Source: Psococerastis gibbosa
Taxonomy: Eukaryota; Arthropoda; Insecta; Psocodea; Psocidae
NCBI GenBank assembly: GCA_963971405.1
Contig: OZ020489.1
Span: 23,648,290 to 23,712,289 of the forward strand
DNA length: 64,000 bases
Direction of reading: 5' to 3'
Positions 1 through 12,672 of the stretch are shown here, in pieces. Made by a program: the position numbers and the translations under genes. The notes below the pieces were generated by a model. That model worked only from the letters and a program-made list of their open reading frames with translations, was not told where the DNA came from and did no database searches. The stretch's first letter is position 1; every line of letters begins with the position of its first letter.

Positions 1-141
1 GAAAAAAATGTCTAGCTACGGCCATGGGGATATCGAGGGATCCGAGATTTAACCATGGGAAAATTATTTACTACATGAAATTACTCATATTATCTATCTA
101 CTACTTGATCAATTGGAAAGCATGTTCGAGTAAACTCTTTC
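1..141 (-). repeat. Terminal fragment of the CAGA repeat family
   Basis: The stretch from agggatccgaga through tactacttgatcaattgg to atgttcgagtaaactc matches the end of the copy at 55485-55594 and, reversed, 28130-28240 and 59540-59650. The rest of the element lies outside the window. Confidence 0.75.
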
Positions 142-142
142 T

Positions 143-236
143 TATTATGGGTTAATTGTAAGAGTGGGCCAAAAGACCCAAATTTCGTATACATGGAAAA
201 TAAATGAAATTTTCTTCCTATTGTTTCTTAAATAAA
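143..236 (+). repeat. SINE/LINE 3' end with TGGGCC hairpin
   Basis: The segment gtaagagtgggccaaaagac, then an A/T-rich tail with ttcttcctattgtttctt. Similar ends occur at 25319-25406 (plus), 12603-12672 and 31523-31585 (minus) and 21905-21935. A short stem (gggc...gccc) precedes the tail. Confidence 0.55.
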
Positions 237-648
237 TGACTTTTTGTTCTGTTTCTACAAGATTAAACTAATTTGTATTCTAGTGTGAATCCATTTTTCC
301 GCATCCACCTTGTAGACATAGGATGCCCCACTCAATTGGACGATATTAATTTAATTCCTGGTTCCATAGCCACAAAGAGGTGAAGTTAGTCACATGAAAA
401 ATTAATTAAAAAGTTTGTTTTCAAAAAGCTGACATCGACAAAAAGGCACATCGCCTAGGCGTGCCAAATAGGACAAAAAAATTTCAACATGTAAATTATA
501 TGAAAAACCAATTACGGTATAAAACTACTGAAACATTTAAAAATGAAGATACCAAAATGTACTGTAATTATTTGGATTTCATTGTGGAATTGGGGCTGAT
601 AAAGGACAGCAACCCACCTGCAATAACGTCGGCTTGTAAACCTTTTGA

Positions 649-1467
649 CAATATCTCTATCGTTGCCACATGTATAGGTACATGTTTTATCAGTACAGTA
701 CTGATTTAAGATGACTGTGTAATGACTAATGATACTGATTTGATTTGTCCAAAATACCAAAATGTACTGATTTGTTTTATGAACGGAACATCTATTTCCA
801 ATTTTAATCAGTGCCTATCTCCCAGTCTGCAATATTATTTTCAAATTTAGTGGCAAAATTATGGTAGCCATAACGTACAGAAAGTAATTCCTCACAGCAG
901 AAGTTATTTACGCCAGCCTCCTCTAACTTATATTCATAATTCATATTTATCACATATCGTTATAGATTGATATAGATTTTGCGTTTAGTCACGCGTGTGG
1001 TTGTGGTACAGTCACACAGTGCCATACATAATACAGTATATGTTACAATTTTAAACAATTTCTCTGTCGTTGCCACATGTATAGGTACTGGTTTTATCCG
1101 TACAGTACTGATTTAAGATGACTGTGTAATGACTAATGATACTGATTTGATTTGTCCAAAATACCAAAATGTACTGATTTGTTTTATGAACGGAACATCT
1201 ATTTCCAATTTTAATCAGTGCCTATCTCCCAGTCTGCAATATTATTTTCAAATTTAGTGGCAAAATTTTGGTAGCCATAACGTACAGAAAGTAATTCCTC
1301 ACAGCAGAAGTTATTTACGCCAGCTTCCTCTAACTTATATTCATAATTCATATTTATCACATATCGTTATAGATTGATATAGGTTTTGCGTTTAGTCACG
1401 CGTGTGGTTGTGGTACAGTCACACAGTGCCATACATAATACATTATAGCATATGTTACAATTTTAAA
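649..1467. repeat. Recent tandem duplication, two units of about 407 bp
   Basis: Unit 649-1055 and unit 1056-1467 are nearly identical from the gttgccacatgtataggta segment to gttacaattttaaa, with only scattered substitutions and one 5-base insertion (cattatagc against cagtat). No gene was recognised in it. Confidence 0.92.
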
Positions 1468-2207
1468 AAGGTATAAAAGTCATATATGTAGTATATAATA
1501 TAGGCTTACAATACCGTAATTGAGTAAGTAAAGGCTATTTTCAATGGCATATTTTATGTACAATATCCGCAATATACATATGTTATATATACATAATACC
1601 TAGGTATATTGCCCTGAGGTTGCTCAATAAAACAGGTTACAATGTTAGTACGAGGATAATATTTAAGAAGTTAGGAATTTTGTCATTTGAGCTATTATAC
1701 AAGAAAATTTTACTGACAATGGTTGTAAGTAACTTGAGTAACTTCCAAGTTGACACAATTTCTGCTAATAACATAAGCACTAGGCAAATAGGACGTGGAT
1801 TCCTCACGGTTCCTAATTACAAATTAACACACAGCAGAAATTCTGTCACCTATAGAGGTTTGAGTTGCTACAATGAAATGAGGGCCGGATACAATGAAAA
1901 TATTACCATGTCTATCATTAAGAACTATATTGTAAGTCTACTCACAGGTACAGTAAAAAAAAATTTTGTTAGTGTGACAAACTAGTATATATGTAAGTAT
2001 AATAACCTACTACAGTAAATTGTGTGGTGATCCCAACGCGCCTTTTTGGCTTTGTGACACCGGTTCAGTAAAATTTCTTATGTTTTTTTGATAAATACAC
2101 GCATTGTTATTATTATTTAATGATATATTATATACAATGCATTAACTGAACGCTTAAACCTTTCTCTGAAAGTAAGAAATTGCAAGGGAATTCTTTACCT
2201 GACCGTC

Positions 2208-2451
2208 AGCCGGCCGCCATACCAAGTTGAATCCAGCGGACCAGAGCAGGTTCAAAGCTGCAGATAAATTGGTCGTGTGCACAGTGCCGGTAGGGAAACA
2301 TGGTAGGACTTGTCCTGGTCACCTCCGAACTAATCGTGTGACTTCACTGTGTTTCCCAAGTGGTTCGGAATCCATTATAATCAGGAGGTCCACTGGAGTC
2401 CTATGGACCCACACCGTGGCCTGGGACTGTGTCAAACCATACTACTACTAC
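2208..2451 (+). mobile_element. 244-bp SINE, copy 1, with target duplication
   Basis: Begins AGCCGGCCGCCATACC and ends in a (TAC)n tail. It is flanked by CTGACCGTC at 2199-2207 and 2452-2460. It differs from copy 2 (17342-17585) at only three positions seen by eye. The open frame across it is incidental. An internal aggttcaaagc could be a weak B box, so a tRNA origin is possible but unproven. Confidence 0.9.
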
Positions 2452-2751
2452 CTGACCGTCGCTTTCAGCCAACCCATTAAAATGCGAAATTAAAAAAAAT
2501 CAACTGCAGGAAAATGATGATTTTCCCTTATTTGGTTAAAGCCAATAGGCCAGTCGTCAGATAGGTACTAAGCTTATTAGTAAATTTGGCAAAGTCCCAG
2601 GCCACGGTTAGGGCCCACAGGACACTTGGGACACCGGGTACTACACAATGCATTTCAGAGAAAAATTCTGAAAAACGTGGAAGAAAATAATTATGTTATC
2701 TTCAAATTGAAGCTAAGGACAAACATTCAAAGAATCAACACTACTATGAAG

Positions 2752-3497
2752 AAAGCCCGTAGTCAGGTTTTTTTCGGGGGGTGCTGTGCCAACTGAGATC
2801 CTATCTAGTGTAAATTTATTTCTTGAGAATTCAATTGTATCTAGTGTATTCCTTAGAGGTTATGGTGTTATACTCGTATATATACTATGATAGCATAGGT
2901 ACATCAAAATTGGAGGGTTTAGCTTCGGTGCGAACACAGGTTTATAACATATTGCGGATATGCGGACTAAAATGCGATAAAATCATTACGACGGTGTAGA
3001 AAGTATAGAAATAATATTACATTTAACCCGAAGAGAGGGGTCTCCCCCAGGGGAAAAAATTGAAAATATAAACGCAAAATAGTGGGGTTTTAGGCCTACG
3101 CATTTTAACAGCAGTAAAGTATGGATTTGAAAAAGTCTACAAAAGAATGCTTATTCATAAAAATTATATTGCATTTAACCGAAAGAGGGGGGCCCGGGGG
3201 TCTCCCCCGGTGAAAATGTTTGCAAATGTAACTGCAAAACAGTGGGGTTGGGGTTTTACAGCAGGAAAGCTTGCAAAGGGATGCATATTCATATTGCTTC
3301 AAACAGGGGGACCGGGGGTTTCCCCGGGGGAAAATTTAAAAAAAAATAGATGCGAAATAGTGAGGTTTTAAGATTTTAAGAGCAGTAATGTTTATAATTT
3401 ACTTAGGAAGACATATTCATGTTACCGAACGAAGATTTATTTCCTATTATATATCCTCAATTTTTCTTTTTCATTAGCCCCCTTGGCTACGGCCATG
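2752..3497. mobile_element. 746-bp hAT-type MITE with internal GC-rich tandem units
   Basis: Flanked by CTATGAAG at 2744-2751 and 3498-3505 (8-bp target duplication). The ends are related inverted repeats: CCCGTAGTCAGG on the left, CCTTGGCTACGG on the right. Inside are three units of about 135-150 bases (near 3010, 3165 and 3300), each starting with a G-run/C-run palindrome (gggggtctccccc). No transposase frame. Confidence 0.85.
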
Positions 3498-4072
3498 CTA
3501 TGAAGTGAGTTCCAGTGCTGTATTAATCCCTGTGGGGGCCGTGGGCCCAAGATATGTGGGTGCAAACGTTGTATTCAACTTTTAATTTTTTATTTATTGA
3601 AAAACACAAAACAAAGAACTCGTTTGGGGGGGCCAGTGTCCTAAGTGCCCATTGGTCAATCCGGCACAGGGGAGCTCCCGCTAGCCGCAAAAAGACGTGG
3701 TTTTCGTTTTTGCAATATTCTTGGAAACAGTGTGTCAAACGAAAAAAAATATATAAATGAATTTTTGTTGATCATTTAATTGCGTACAAGACTGGAGTTA
3801 TATTTTTTAACCATCCTTTATGGTTTACGAGTTTATGGCCCGTCAGTATAATAAAAGAAACTTAGAAAATCCATTGTCTTTATCATCGTAGTATAGTGTA
3901 TACCTAGGTTATAGGTCAATTTAATGATGGATAGTCGATTAATTATGTAAAAAAGGCCGCACCTGGCTTGTTTTACATTTTGTCTACAATTTGTATATTT
4001 GCATATTGTTGTCATATTGTGGCTTCTGAGCTGTATTTGAAAAATTGACAATTTTAACAGTAAACCCCCGCC

Positions 4073-4150
4073 AAGACATGTAGAGTAGTGGTACCGTACA
4101 GACTCCAACTTTCACCCGAAAGGTTGTTGGTTCGAGTCCCACACTAAGTA
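4073..4150 (+). mobile_element. tRNA-derived SINE head
   Basis: catgtagagtagtgg (box A) to ggttcgagtcccacacta (box B). The body is absent and replaced by AT-rich sequence. Confidence 0.65.
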
Positions 4151-4559
4151 AGAGATTTTATTTTATTATTCTTCTTAATTCCGTCATTATGAATATATTT
4201 TCAGTTTAAAGCAGCTCATTAAATATTAATAAAACTTAATTGAAATAAATCAATGAGTATTAAGAATAAGTATAAGAATTTTTTTTAAATAAAAACAATA
4301 TACAATAAATAAAACAGTTTTGCCCTATGGGTTAGGCCCGTTTTATACTTGAATATATGATTATCATTGAGTCTTAAATCCACTTTTAGGCCCTGACGCA
4401 AAAATAAATCTTCTTGCATCCTAAATAAAGAAACAAACAAAATCGACTTGAGCAATTTACCAAAGAAAATAATTTTTACATGTATGTACTTGTACAATAT
4501 TGCTTGTTGTTTTTGTTTCCAACGCCTGCTTTCAGCTTTTCTGCTTTAAGTAACCCTGT

Positions 4560-4960
4560 CAGTCTGTCGGGGGGAGTGAGTCTGTTTGTTAACTTGTGGC
4601 ACCCTAAGGGCAGACTCCTTCACCTCGGGGAAAGGGGAGTTGACTGACAGGGTGAACCTCCTGATTATAGTGGATTCCGAACCACTTGGGAAACATGGCA
4701 AAGGCACACGATTAAATCGGAGCGGAGGTGACCAGGACTCAACACGCAAGTAGACTGACTGGTATAGTCTGAGCGCGTTATCATGTCCCAGAGTCCCACC
4801 ATGTTCCCCTGCCAGCGCTGTGCACAGTACCATGCAAGTTTTGCGGGAGTTTGAAACATGTTCTGCTCTCATGGAATCAACATGGTAAGGCCGTTGGCTG
4901 TACAATATTGTGATTCTGCAGATAAATTGCCAGGTATTAAGTTCCGAATAACTTACCGTT
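4560..4960 (-). repeat. Diverged relative of the 244-bp SINE
   Basis: The minus strand shares cctggtcacctccg, then ccaagtggttcggaatccac and tataatcaggagg with the two 244-bp SINEs. Its 5' and 3' parts differ, so it is another subfamily or a composite. Confidence 0.6.
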
Positions 4961-5614
4961 ACTAATGAGACCACGAGACTCCGTGATTGGTCGTGTCACG
5001 CTCGCACACGTTTCGTTTCACACTATTCACAAGAATCCACTGAATCCATTAATATTTCAACTTGTAAGTATATAAAATTAAAACAATGATTGGATAGACG
5101 CCTTCGGGAAGGATATGGGGTACAAGATTATATGGTTAAATGAATTACAGTTCATTCACTCTTAGGCGGAAAAATCGCACACGTCCGAAACAGCCACACC
5201 GGAGCACTAAATTTTACTGTGAAGAGAATATACACCATAGAAAATTGTTGGAATAAAAAAAAACAGACATGGACAAATGAAAGAGTAACATATCCCTTCC
5301 ACCAGTGTTTGGTGTGGGTATACCTGATTCCACATAAACTGGCACCCTACCGCGAGGGCTCCACCACAAAAAGCATAGACAGGTACGACTCTACGAGAAC
5401 AAGAGGGGCACACAACAACATTTGGGGCTGGGTACACAGAATTTGGCCTTACGCCACGGCATGGCGTCGGCCCATCGCCAGCTCTTGGACTTATTTGGTT
5501 TTATAACTTGGCTGGTTTTTTACTTAATAGATTAAATACTGAAGGTTATTTGTACAACTAGGTAGTTAAGCTCCTAAAAAAGCGATAACTATTAAAATTG
5601 AAACAACTACTGTT

Positions 5615-5807
5615 CAGGGACGGATCCTTGGGGGGCGGTGGGGGCAGTCGCCTCCCCCCCCCCCCCCGAGAAAAATAGCTTTATACTAGATAGAATGGAC
5701 TTTTGAAGGAAATGAAGAGAAATTATTGTTACTCAAGTAAGGGAAACGCGATATTTTTCAGGTCACCGCCCCCCCCCCCCCGAAAACTTTTTCTGAAACC
5801 GTCCCTG
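5615..5807. mobile_element. 193-bp hAT MITE with C homopolymers
   Basis: Perfect target duplication CTACTGTT (5607-5614 and 5808-5815). Inverted ends CAGGGACGG / CCGTCCCTG. C runs of 12 or more lie at about 5654-5667 and 5767-5781. Confidence 0.93.
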
Positions 5808-5815
5808 CTACTGTT

Positions 5816-7621
5816 CTAAACATATTTTTCACCTTTAGCTGGCGTTACACAAAAAAAAAAAAAAATGTGTGCTTATGACCGCACGGCAGAAGTACAACTT
5901 CACTGGCAATCCCAATCAATTTATAACTTATGTAAGTAGTAAGTAATACAATATTGTGTAATATACAGTATCAATTTCTGACTTGTTTCTCATTCAATCT
6001 ACGAACACAATCTCTACATTATACGATATAATGCATAACATTATTTACTACATATACGTACTAAAATTGTACTAAATTGATTTGGAATGCTAATGAAGTT
6101 TTCACTTCTGCCGTGCGGTCTTAAGCACACGCTCGGTTTTTTTCAATGTGTATTGTTTTTCAATATATATTATTTTTTTAAATATGTATTATTTTTCAAT
6201 ATTACCAAACCGCTAAATACACAAACTAGCCTCACAATGTAAAACAAATAATAGTTTTAAGTAGTTAAGTTAACCCGCCCATGCAGTTCAAATTCAGTTT
6301 ACTAATTTTGTGTTCCGCTCGTGTTTAAGGGGCATAGGCTAGCTGCTCGAAGGGTGACCCTTCCAATTCAATACCACGGGGGGTCCCCTCCTTCAGTATG
6401 CCCAATAGTTCAGACTACAACCCAACATATTTTTTGCTGGTTGTCGCGCCACAGGGAGGCCAGCCCAACTCATAGCTCTGCTAAAATCTGTGGTGCTCGT
6501 ATAGATGTTTCACTTCAAAAAAAAAAATATTCCTTTAACTTAGTTCAGGCCCGCACCCAGAAGCTTTTTAGGGCGGCCAAGAATGGAAATTTTTAGGCTA
6601 ACCGGAGAAATGAGGAATCCATAGTAATTTACAATTAAGTACAAAAGCAACCCGATCCTGGATTTTTTCTACTAGGTTCAAGGTCCCGGACAAAAGAGAA
6701 AATGGTCCGTCTCCCCCAAGTAGTCTATGCAGTCAATTTATATTAAGAACTTCGGCACCCGTCGGGGAGGGGAGTCCGGGGTCTGCTTGATTTTGATTCT
6801 AACATAAGCTACTTATGGTTATACCAATTAAGCAAGCTGATCAGGCTACTGGGCTCTGGCACACAAGGAATGTACATTTTTTACTTAATGTTTTCAGTAT
6901 TTAGTTCTTGTGGAAAGTGGGATACTGTTGTGTGTCTGTCTATATATGCAATATTTGGCTTCTCTGATAGAAAATAATGTACAATGCATAGTCAAATGAT
7001 AATTTGAGACAACATAGAAAATAATTAGGAACACGTCTTGAACTCAGCAATAAGCGAAGGACTAACAAACTATACCAAGATATATATATTAACATATATA
7101 TATTAATTACAAAGGCTTTCACGGCCGAATTCTACTGATTCATCATATACCAAGATCCGCGTTAAGGATAATAATTATTCCTTATGTTGTATAGACTCTA
7201 GAAAACTGTGTAAAATATTAAATATTGGTGGCTATATAGGGATATTAATTTATGAACTCCTGTTTCTGTTTACTAAATCATTCTAATATTGATTATTTTC
7301 TGGTGCCATTTCCAAGCGAACGATCACATCTATTCTAATAGTTGGTAGTCCAAGAATTGCACTTATCAGAAGTCTCAGGCGGGGAGGCTCCGCCTCATGC
7401 TCTGCCCACCGGGCCCCTGTTGCCTGAACGTCTGCTTCGACTTCAATGTTCGCAGGGCCGTAAATAAGTAAACATTCCTTGTGGAGCAGTGCGACATTTT
7501 CAAGGTAGCTTGGCCTCTAATTCATTGGCGGAAAAAAAGTCTGGGGGGGGGGGGGTGCTAACTGCTGAATAAAAAATTTAAAAAAACAGTAAATATCCCG
7601 GAAGCCGCCTCGCCTTTCTCA
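5816..7621. other. No gene recognised
   Basis: AT-rich sequence with two mirror stretches (accgcacggcagaagt... at 5878 and acttctgccgtgcggtc at 6103) that bound a possible 240-bp inverted-end element (5860-6135). The rest shows nothing I can name. Confidence 0.5.
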
Positions 7622-7965
7622 TTAAGAGTGTACAGCCCGTAGGAAATTGGCAGCCCGAAATTTAATACTTTTAATTTTATTAACTAAGTATGTTATTAAA
7701 AATTTGGCTCATCAGAGTTGTAGAAGACTACTTCATGCATCATATTATAAGATATTTTTAATTTTCGAAATTGTAGTTTTTTCAGAAACATGCAAATATT
7801 TTATAAACAGTAACTTTTCACGCATTATCGATTTTACAAAAAAAACTACAATTTCGATAACTAAAAATCCCTTATTATATGATGCATGAAGTAGTCTTCT
7901 ACAACTTTGATGAGCCAAATCTTTAATAACATGCTTAGTTAATTAAAGTAAAAATTTAAGTAGTT
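7622..7965. mobile_element. Fold-back MITE, TTAA-flanked family, copy 1
   Basis: Starts at TTAA then GAGTGTACAGCCCG. The two halves pair over most of their length (ttcatgcatcatataataag against its complement). The right terminus is eroded. Confidence 0.8.
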
Positions 7966-8691
7966 GGCGCTTTCATTGGTTAATGTTTAATTGTTCAATT
8001 TAAATTGTTTACTTTATGCGATGCTGTGTGTTATCCTGACAATGAGTTTTGTTTTGTTTTAGCTTGCATACCTTTTTGTTGTATCTGTTTTCAATCGCAC
8101 TTGACGATGGCGTGAGCCGAAACCGGTTGTGTATGTTTTAATTTTATTTTATTACGTAAAACTATACAAAGTTATTATTTTTAACAATGAGTGACAGCAA
8201 GTTTTTCAAAGTTACTAAGGAGACTATTATGTTTAAGCATTAATAATTGTTTGTTTTACCCAATGTTGTATACGTAGCTTTTAGCTTTTTTTGGCTCTAC
8301 AGCTCTACCTTACTCTACCTCAATGCAAGGGGAAATTTTATGTTGTTGTTGTGAGTTTTATGGTGGATTTTTTTCTGTCACCAACACCAAAAAAATCAAA
8401 CCAATTAAAGCCGTTAAGCCGTTGTAGACGCTATCACCCCCGAAAGAAAAATCGACACACCGATAGGATGCATTTAAGTTACTGTAAGATATGTTTAATT
8501 TGTTTATATCCGGGAAAAAAGCCAATATGCCAAGGCCTAATTAATTGGAGGTTTCATAATGCAAATTAAAAAAAAAAATTAAGTAAATAATTCTTTAAGC
8601 GCGAGCAACAGGCCCAAAGTGGTATATTGTAGTTTTATTGTCTCTGGACATGCTATATTGGCATATAAAACATGAAATAGAGGAAGAACAA

Positions 8692-8956
8692 CAAGCACGT
8701 AGCCAGGATTTTCAGGATTTTATTTCGGGGGGGGGGGGGCTAACTACCAGGGTATGGTATGGGTATGGAATACTCCCCCCCCCCCCCGGAAATTTTTAAG
8801 AATTTACATGCAGAAACACGCTGTTTTAGTGTTTTTAGAGGGAGAAAAAAATTACAGGTGAAACATCAAACTGAACAATGCAAGGATTTTTTCTTTTTTT
8901 TTCTTTTCGGGAGGGGGGCTTCAGCCCCCAAAGCCCCCACCCTGGCTACGTGCCTG
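8692..8956. mobile_element. 265-bp hAT MITE with G/C homopolymers
   Basis: Perfect target duplication AAGAACAA (8684-8691 and 8957-8964). Inverted ends CARGCACGTAGCCAGG, 15 of 16 bases matching. G run near 8728, C run near 8775. Confidence 0.93.
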
Positions 8957-8959
8957 AAG

Positions 8960-10590
8960 AACAACATATAGCAGCAGGATATCGTATAAAATAAGTTGCT
9001 TTACAGAGGAAAACTGGGTGTCATTTCCATTAATGGCTGGTGGAGCAGTAGGCTGCTGTACGGCTTGAATTATATATAGATATATACTATACGATTTGTT
9101 GAGTAGATGCAGATCTATACGATGTAAGAGCAAGGGTGGCCCACTTAGTAAGGTAGATGTGTATTGTGTATACACTTCGTGTGTTGATTGTAGATGTTCA
9201 TTAAATTACAAATGTGCTTATACTATATATGATGAGCGATACGATAATACGAAATTGGTTCTGACATGTAATTATTCTACTAATTTGAAAATTCGGGAAA
9301 TTTCAGCCCTATTAGTTTCACGAAGAAACCAATGCGGCACTACAAAAAAACTGAAAAATTCTTTGTACTATAAATCAAATCAATGATCCTCTACCACTAG
9401 AACCAATCACGGATCCATGATTTAATTATTTGGGGCAGGCGCAACCATTAATGGGGGGGGGGGTGAAAATTGAAATATTTGCTTTCGTATGACCCCTACA
9501 TCCCCACTTATAAATGCTCTTTTACGACCTCTCCAATTATGGATGGTAATTAAAAATCTGAATGTTTTTAGATTAAATTAATGTAACGCTATGAAATTTG
9601 ACGCAAAACTCATATTTTCAAACTGTTTTCCCAAGATTTCGAGGTCTTGAATGTCCAAATCGTTTATGGGAGAGTTATATTTTATATATTGCAAGCTATA
9701 TTATTGTAAGCTACACTACCCTCCCTAATCTGGACCGCCCGCCCAAAGTTCAGTTCCTTCGATATGCTCTGTAATCAATTCTATAATACAAAACGGCATG
9801 TTCACAGTCGCTTCGTTTAAAATACAATAAACAATCTTTACGTGTCTTTCATTCAGTAAGTACTGCCTTAAAATCGCATGACATAATCTTATAGTTTGTT
9901 CAGCAAATCTAAAAAAGTTAAAAAAAATAAGTCTATACCGCAAATTATTTAGTAGGCTAATAGTGTCTTTTCTAACACTGGACACTGCCTATCTACCCAA
10001 AAATCCTGCCTTTAGCAATAAACAAAAATGGATTGCTGGAACATTTGGTTAACTCTTCAACATGCATCCCAAAATCATCATTATCATATTACTCCATCTT
10101 CAAATTGATGACACCAATAATGCGTATTATGATAATAAGACAGGGAGACTTAAATTCATTTATTTACTGGCAATGGAACTGTGTTGTACAATAGAAGTCT
10201 ATTTTCATGCTCATTTCTCATCTGAAATTAGTTTAGAACCCCTTAATTTTAGTTATCAAAAACTCCCCTTTTTAACGCCTACCGATCTATGCCATATGGC
10301 CTATGGGGAAGTTCATTTGGTGCAAGTCATCTTAATGCACCATACCAAACGTCAATACGTGTAGTCTGAACAGTTCAGTGCACAATTTTATTTTATTTTT
10401 CTGAGGATGGATAATTTACTGTTTAAAAGATAGAAAAATTATGAACAAATTATTTGGAATTCGAACAACAGCATCTGCACTGAACAACTACACAGCTGCA
10501 GACAATAGTAGTGTATCAATGGAAGAGAATACCTTACCTGGGAATTATTTTATTTCACTGTATATACAGTATATTGTAAATGTATTGTAC
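8960..10590. other. No gene recognised
   Basis: AT-rich. One G run at about 9452. Open frames here have no family signature. Confidence 0.5.
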
Positions 10591-10592
10591 AA

Positions 10593-10824
10593 TTATTCTT
10601 TAATGGTTTGGCGCGATGGCGAGGGTCTTAGAAAGTTCCCTTCTTCTTCTTTAAATGTCTGTCGAAGATTGGCGATCATCATGGCAATTTGGACCTTGGA
10701 GCTGCTGCTCTGCATGAACAGGGAAGTCGTGCTCTGGCCAAACCACCACCTCAGGTTTTTCAACCAGGATGTTCTTCTTCCGCCGGGAGCCCTCTGGAAT
10801 TTTATATACAGAAGGGCTGAACTG
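10593..10824 (-). pseudogene. LINE C-terminal fragment (GRRxTSWLKNLR)
   Basis: Minus-strand translation gives RAPGGRRTSWLKNLRWWFG, then a segment ending MIANLR. This is the usual C-terminal tail of non-LTR retrotransposon reverse transcriptases seen across invertebrates. Only the last 60-70 residues remain and the frame breaks. A tRNA-type SINE of opposite orientation abuts it at 10825. Confidence 0.65.
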
Positions 10825-10987
10825 GCTACATTTTCTGGCCATGCTTCGGAGGGCATGTAAAGCAGGCGGTCCCGGGTCATCCTAGTTGAGTGTAAGAGAG
10901 GGCTTTATAGCCCTGACTCCGCTAGGTTGGCTTAGTAATAGAAACAATAAAAAGTCCTTATTTATTTATTTATTTATTTATTTATTA
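10825..10987 (+). mobile_element. tRNA-derived SINE, 5'-truncated
   Basis: Starts at ctacattttctggccatgct, so it lacks the tRNA head. It has the family body and a (TTTA)n tail at 10960-10987. It abuts an opposite-strand LINE remnant. Confidence 0.8.
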
Positions 10988-11105
10988 GAAGGTGATACTT
11001 TTCGTTCGTCATCATCACATGAGAAAGAAGCCACCTCTTGCTTAAGCCTGTTTTTATTCAGTTAAAAATTATATTCCTTCCAATTACTTTAGTGAGTTCC
11101 TCATT

Positions 11106-12563
11106 TAGTAGAGTGCAATTAGACAAAAAAAATGGCAAAACCTCGGAATACAGGGTCAGTCCATGAATATTCATTTTTTTTTTTTTTTTTTGGTGCATAG
11201 AAAAAAAATAAAAAATAAATGTTCACCGCTCTCAATTTTTAGCTACAGGGTGTGGCCGCATAACTTCCTCTTTTTGTAATGCGCGCCATTCGGTCGGTGG
11301 ATGTCGTAGCGAAGTGTTTATTGTCTCGTTCGAGAGGTGGGACTGCACTTTTGTCTTAAGCGTACATAGTTCAAAACATTTAGATCACGTCTTCCCATCT
11401 CGATACAATGAGTGTTAGTGGAGCGCCATAAGTCAAAAAAATGGAAAAGCCTCGGAATTCAGGGACAGTCAATGAATATTTATAAAAACTTCTAAAATGT
11501 GTTTTGAATAGTATATAGAGAAATGTTAAAAAAAATGTTTTGCCGCTCACAATTTTTATCTACAGGGTGTGGCAGCTCGTAACTAACTACCTGTTTTGTA
11601 ATGCGCGCCATTCGGTCGGTTTATGTCGTAACGGAGTGTTAGTGGTCTCGTTCGAAAGGCGGGACTATAAAGTTCTGTGTTACATAGTTTTGAAGATCAA
11701 AACGTTAAGATCCCATCTTCCAATCTCGATACAATGAGTGTTAGTGGAGCGCCGTGAGTAAAAAAAAAATGGTTATGCCTCGGAATTCAGTCAATGCGTA
11801 TTTATAAAAACTTCAAAAATGTGTTTTTAATAGTATATAGAAAAATGTTAAAAGAAAATTTTTGCCCCCTCTCAATTTTAAACTACAGGGTTACCAATTC
11901 TTTTTTTACTCACGGCGCTCCACCAATACTCATGTATCGAGATTGGAAAACGTGATCTTAATGTTTTGATCTTCGAAACTATGTAAGACAGAACTTTATA
12001 GTCCCGCCTCTCGAACGAGACCACTAACACTCGTTACGACAAAAACCGACCGAATGGCGCGCATTACAAAACAGGTAGTTACGAGCTGCCACACCCTGTA
12101 GATAAAAATTGTGAGCGGCAAAACATTTTTTTTAACATTTTTCTATATTCTAATAAAAACACATTTTCAACGTTTTTATAAATATTTATTGACTTGCCCT
12201 GAATTCCGAGGCTTTTTCATTTTTTCGACTTACGGCGCTGCACTAATACTCAATGTATCGATATTGGGAGACGTGATCTAAATGTATTGATCTTCGGAAC
12301 TATGTACGCCTAAGACAGAAGTGTCTAGTCCCACCTCTCGAACGAGACCATAAACACTTCGCTACGACATCCACCGACCGAATGGCGCGCATTACAAAAA
12401 GAGGAAGTTATGCGGCCACACCCTGTAGCTAAAAATTGAGAGCGGTGAAATTTTTTTTTTAACTTTTTTCTATATACCACCATCAACACATTTTTAAAAT
12501 TTTTATAAATATTCATGCACTGTCCCTGGATTCCAAGGTTTTTGTCTAATTGCTCTCCACTAT
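11106..12563. repeat. 1.46-kb inverted repeat built of tandem units (fold-back)
   Basis: The left arm 11106-11770 holds two units of about 310-330 bases, each containing ctacagggtgtggc, gcgcgccattcggtcggt and ctcgatacaatgagtgtta. The right arm 11905-12563 is its reverse complement. The loop (11771-11904) is the first part of a third unit. The outer ends are mirror images (gcaattagac / gtctaattgc). No protein is encoded. It could be a fold-back transposon or a hairpin-RNA source. Confidence 0.9.
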
Positions 12564-12602
12564 AATTACAGTTACTATATTTTGTGAAAGTTTAATGAAA
12601 TA

Positions 12603-12672
12603 AGAAAGAAAGAATTTATTTCTACATTGGATGAGTTTTTGCCCTTTGGCCCACACTTACTATTAACCCATA
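12603..12672 (-). repeat. SINE/LINE 3' end with TGGGCC hairpin
   Basis: Reverse complement of the 143-236 family: tttgccctttggcccacact, then ttaaccca. Confidence 0.5.

Noticed and set aside
2227-2493. An 88-codon frame and its near twin at 17361-17597 as a conserved gene.
   Set aside because: Both lie inside the 244-bp SINE, whose borders are set by target duplications; conservation comes from recent copying.
11106-12563. CRISPR-like array because of repeated units.
   Set aside because: Units are about 320 bases, without unique spacers, and mirrored; eukaryotic inverted repeat.
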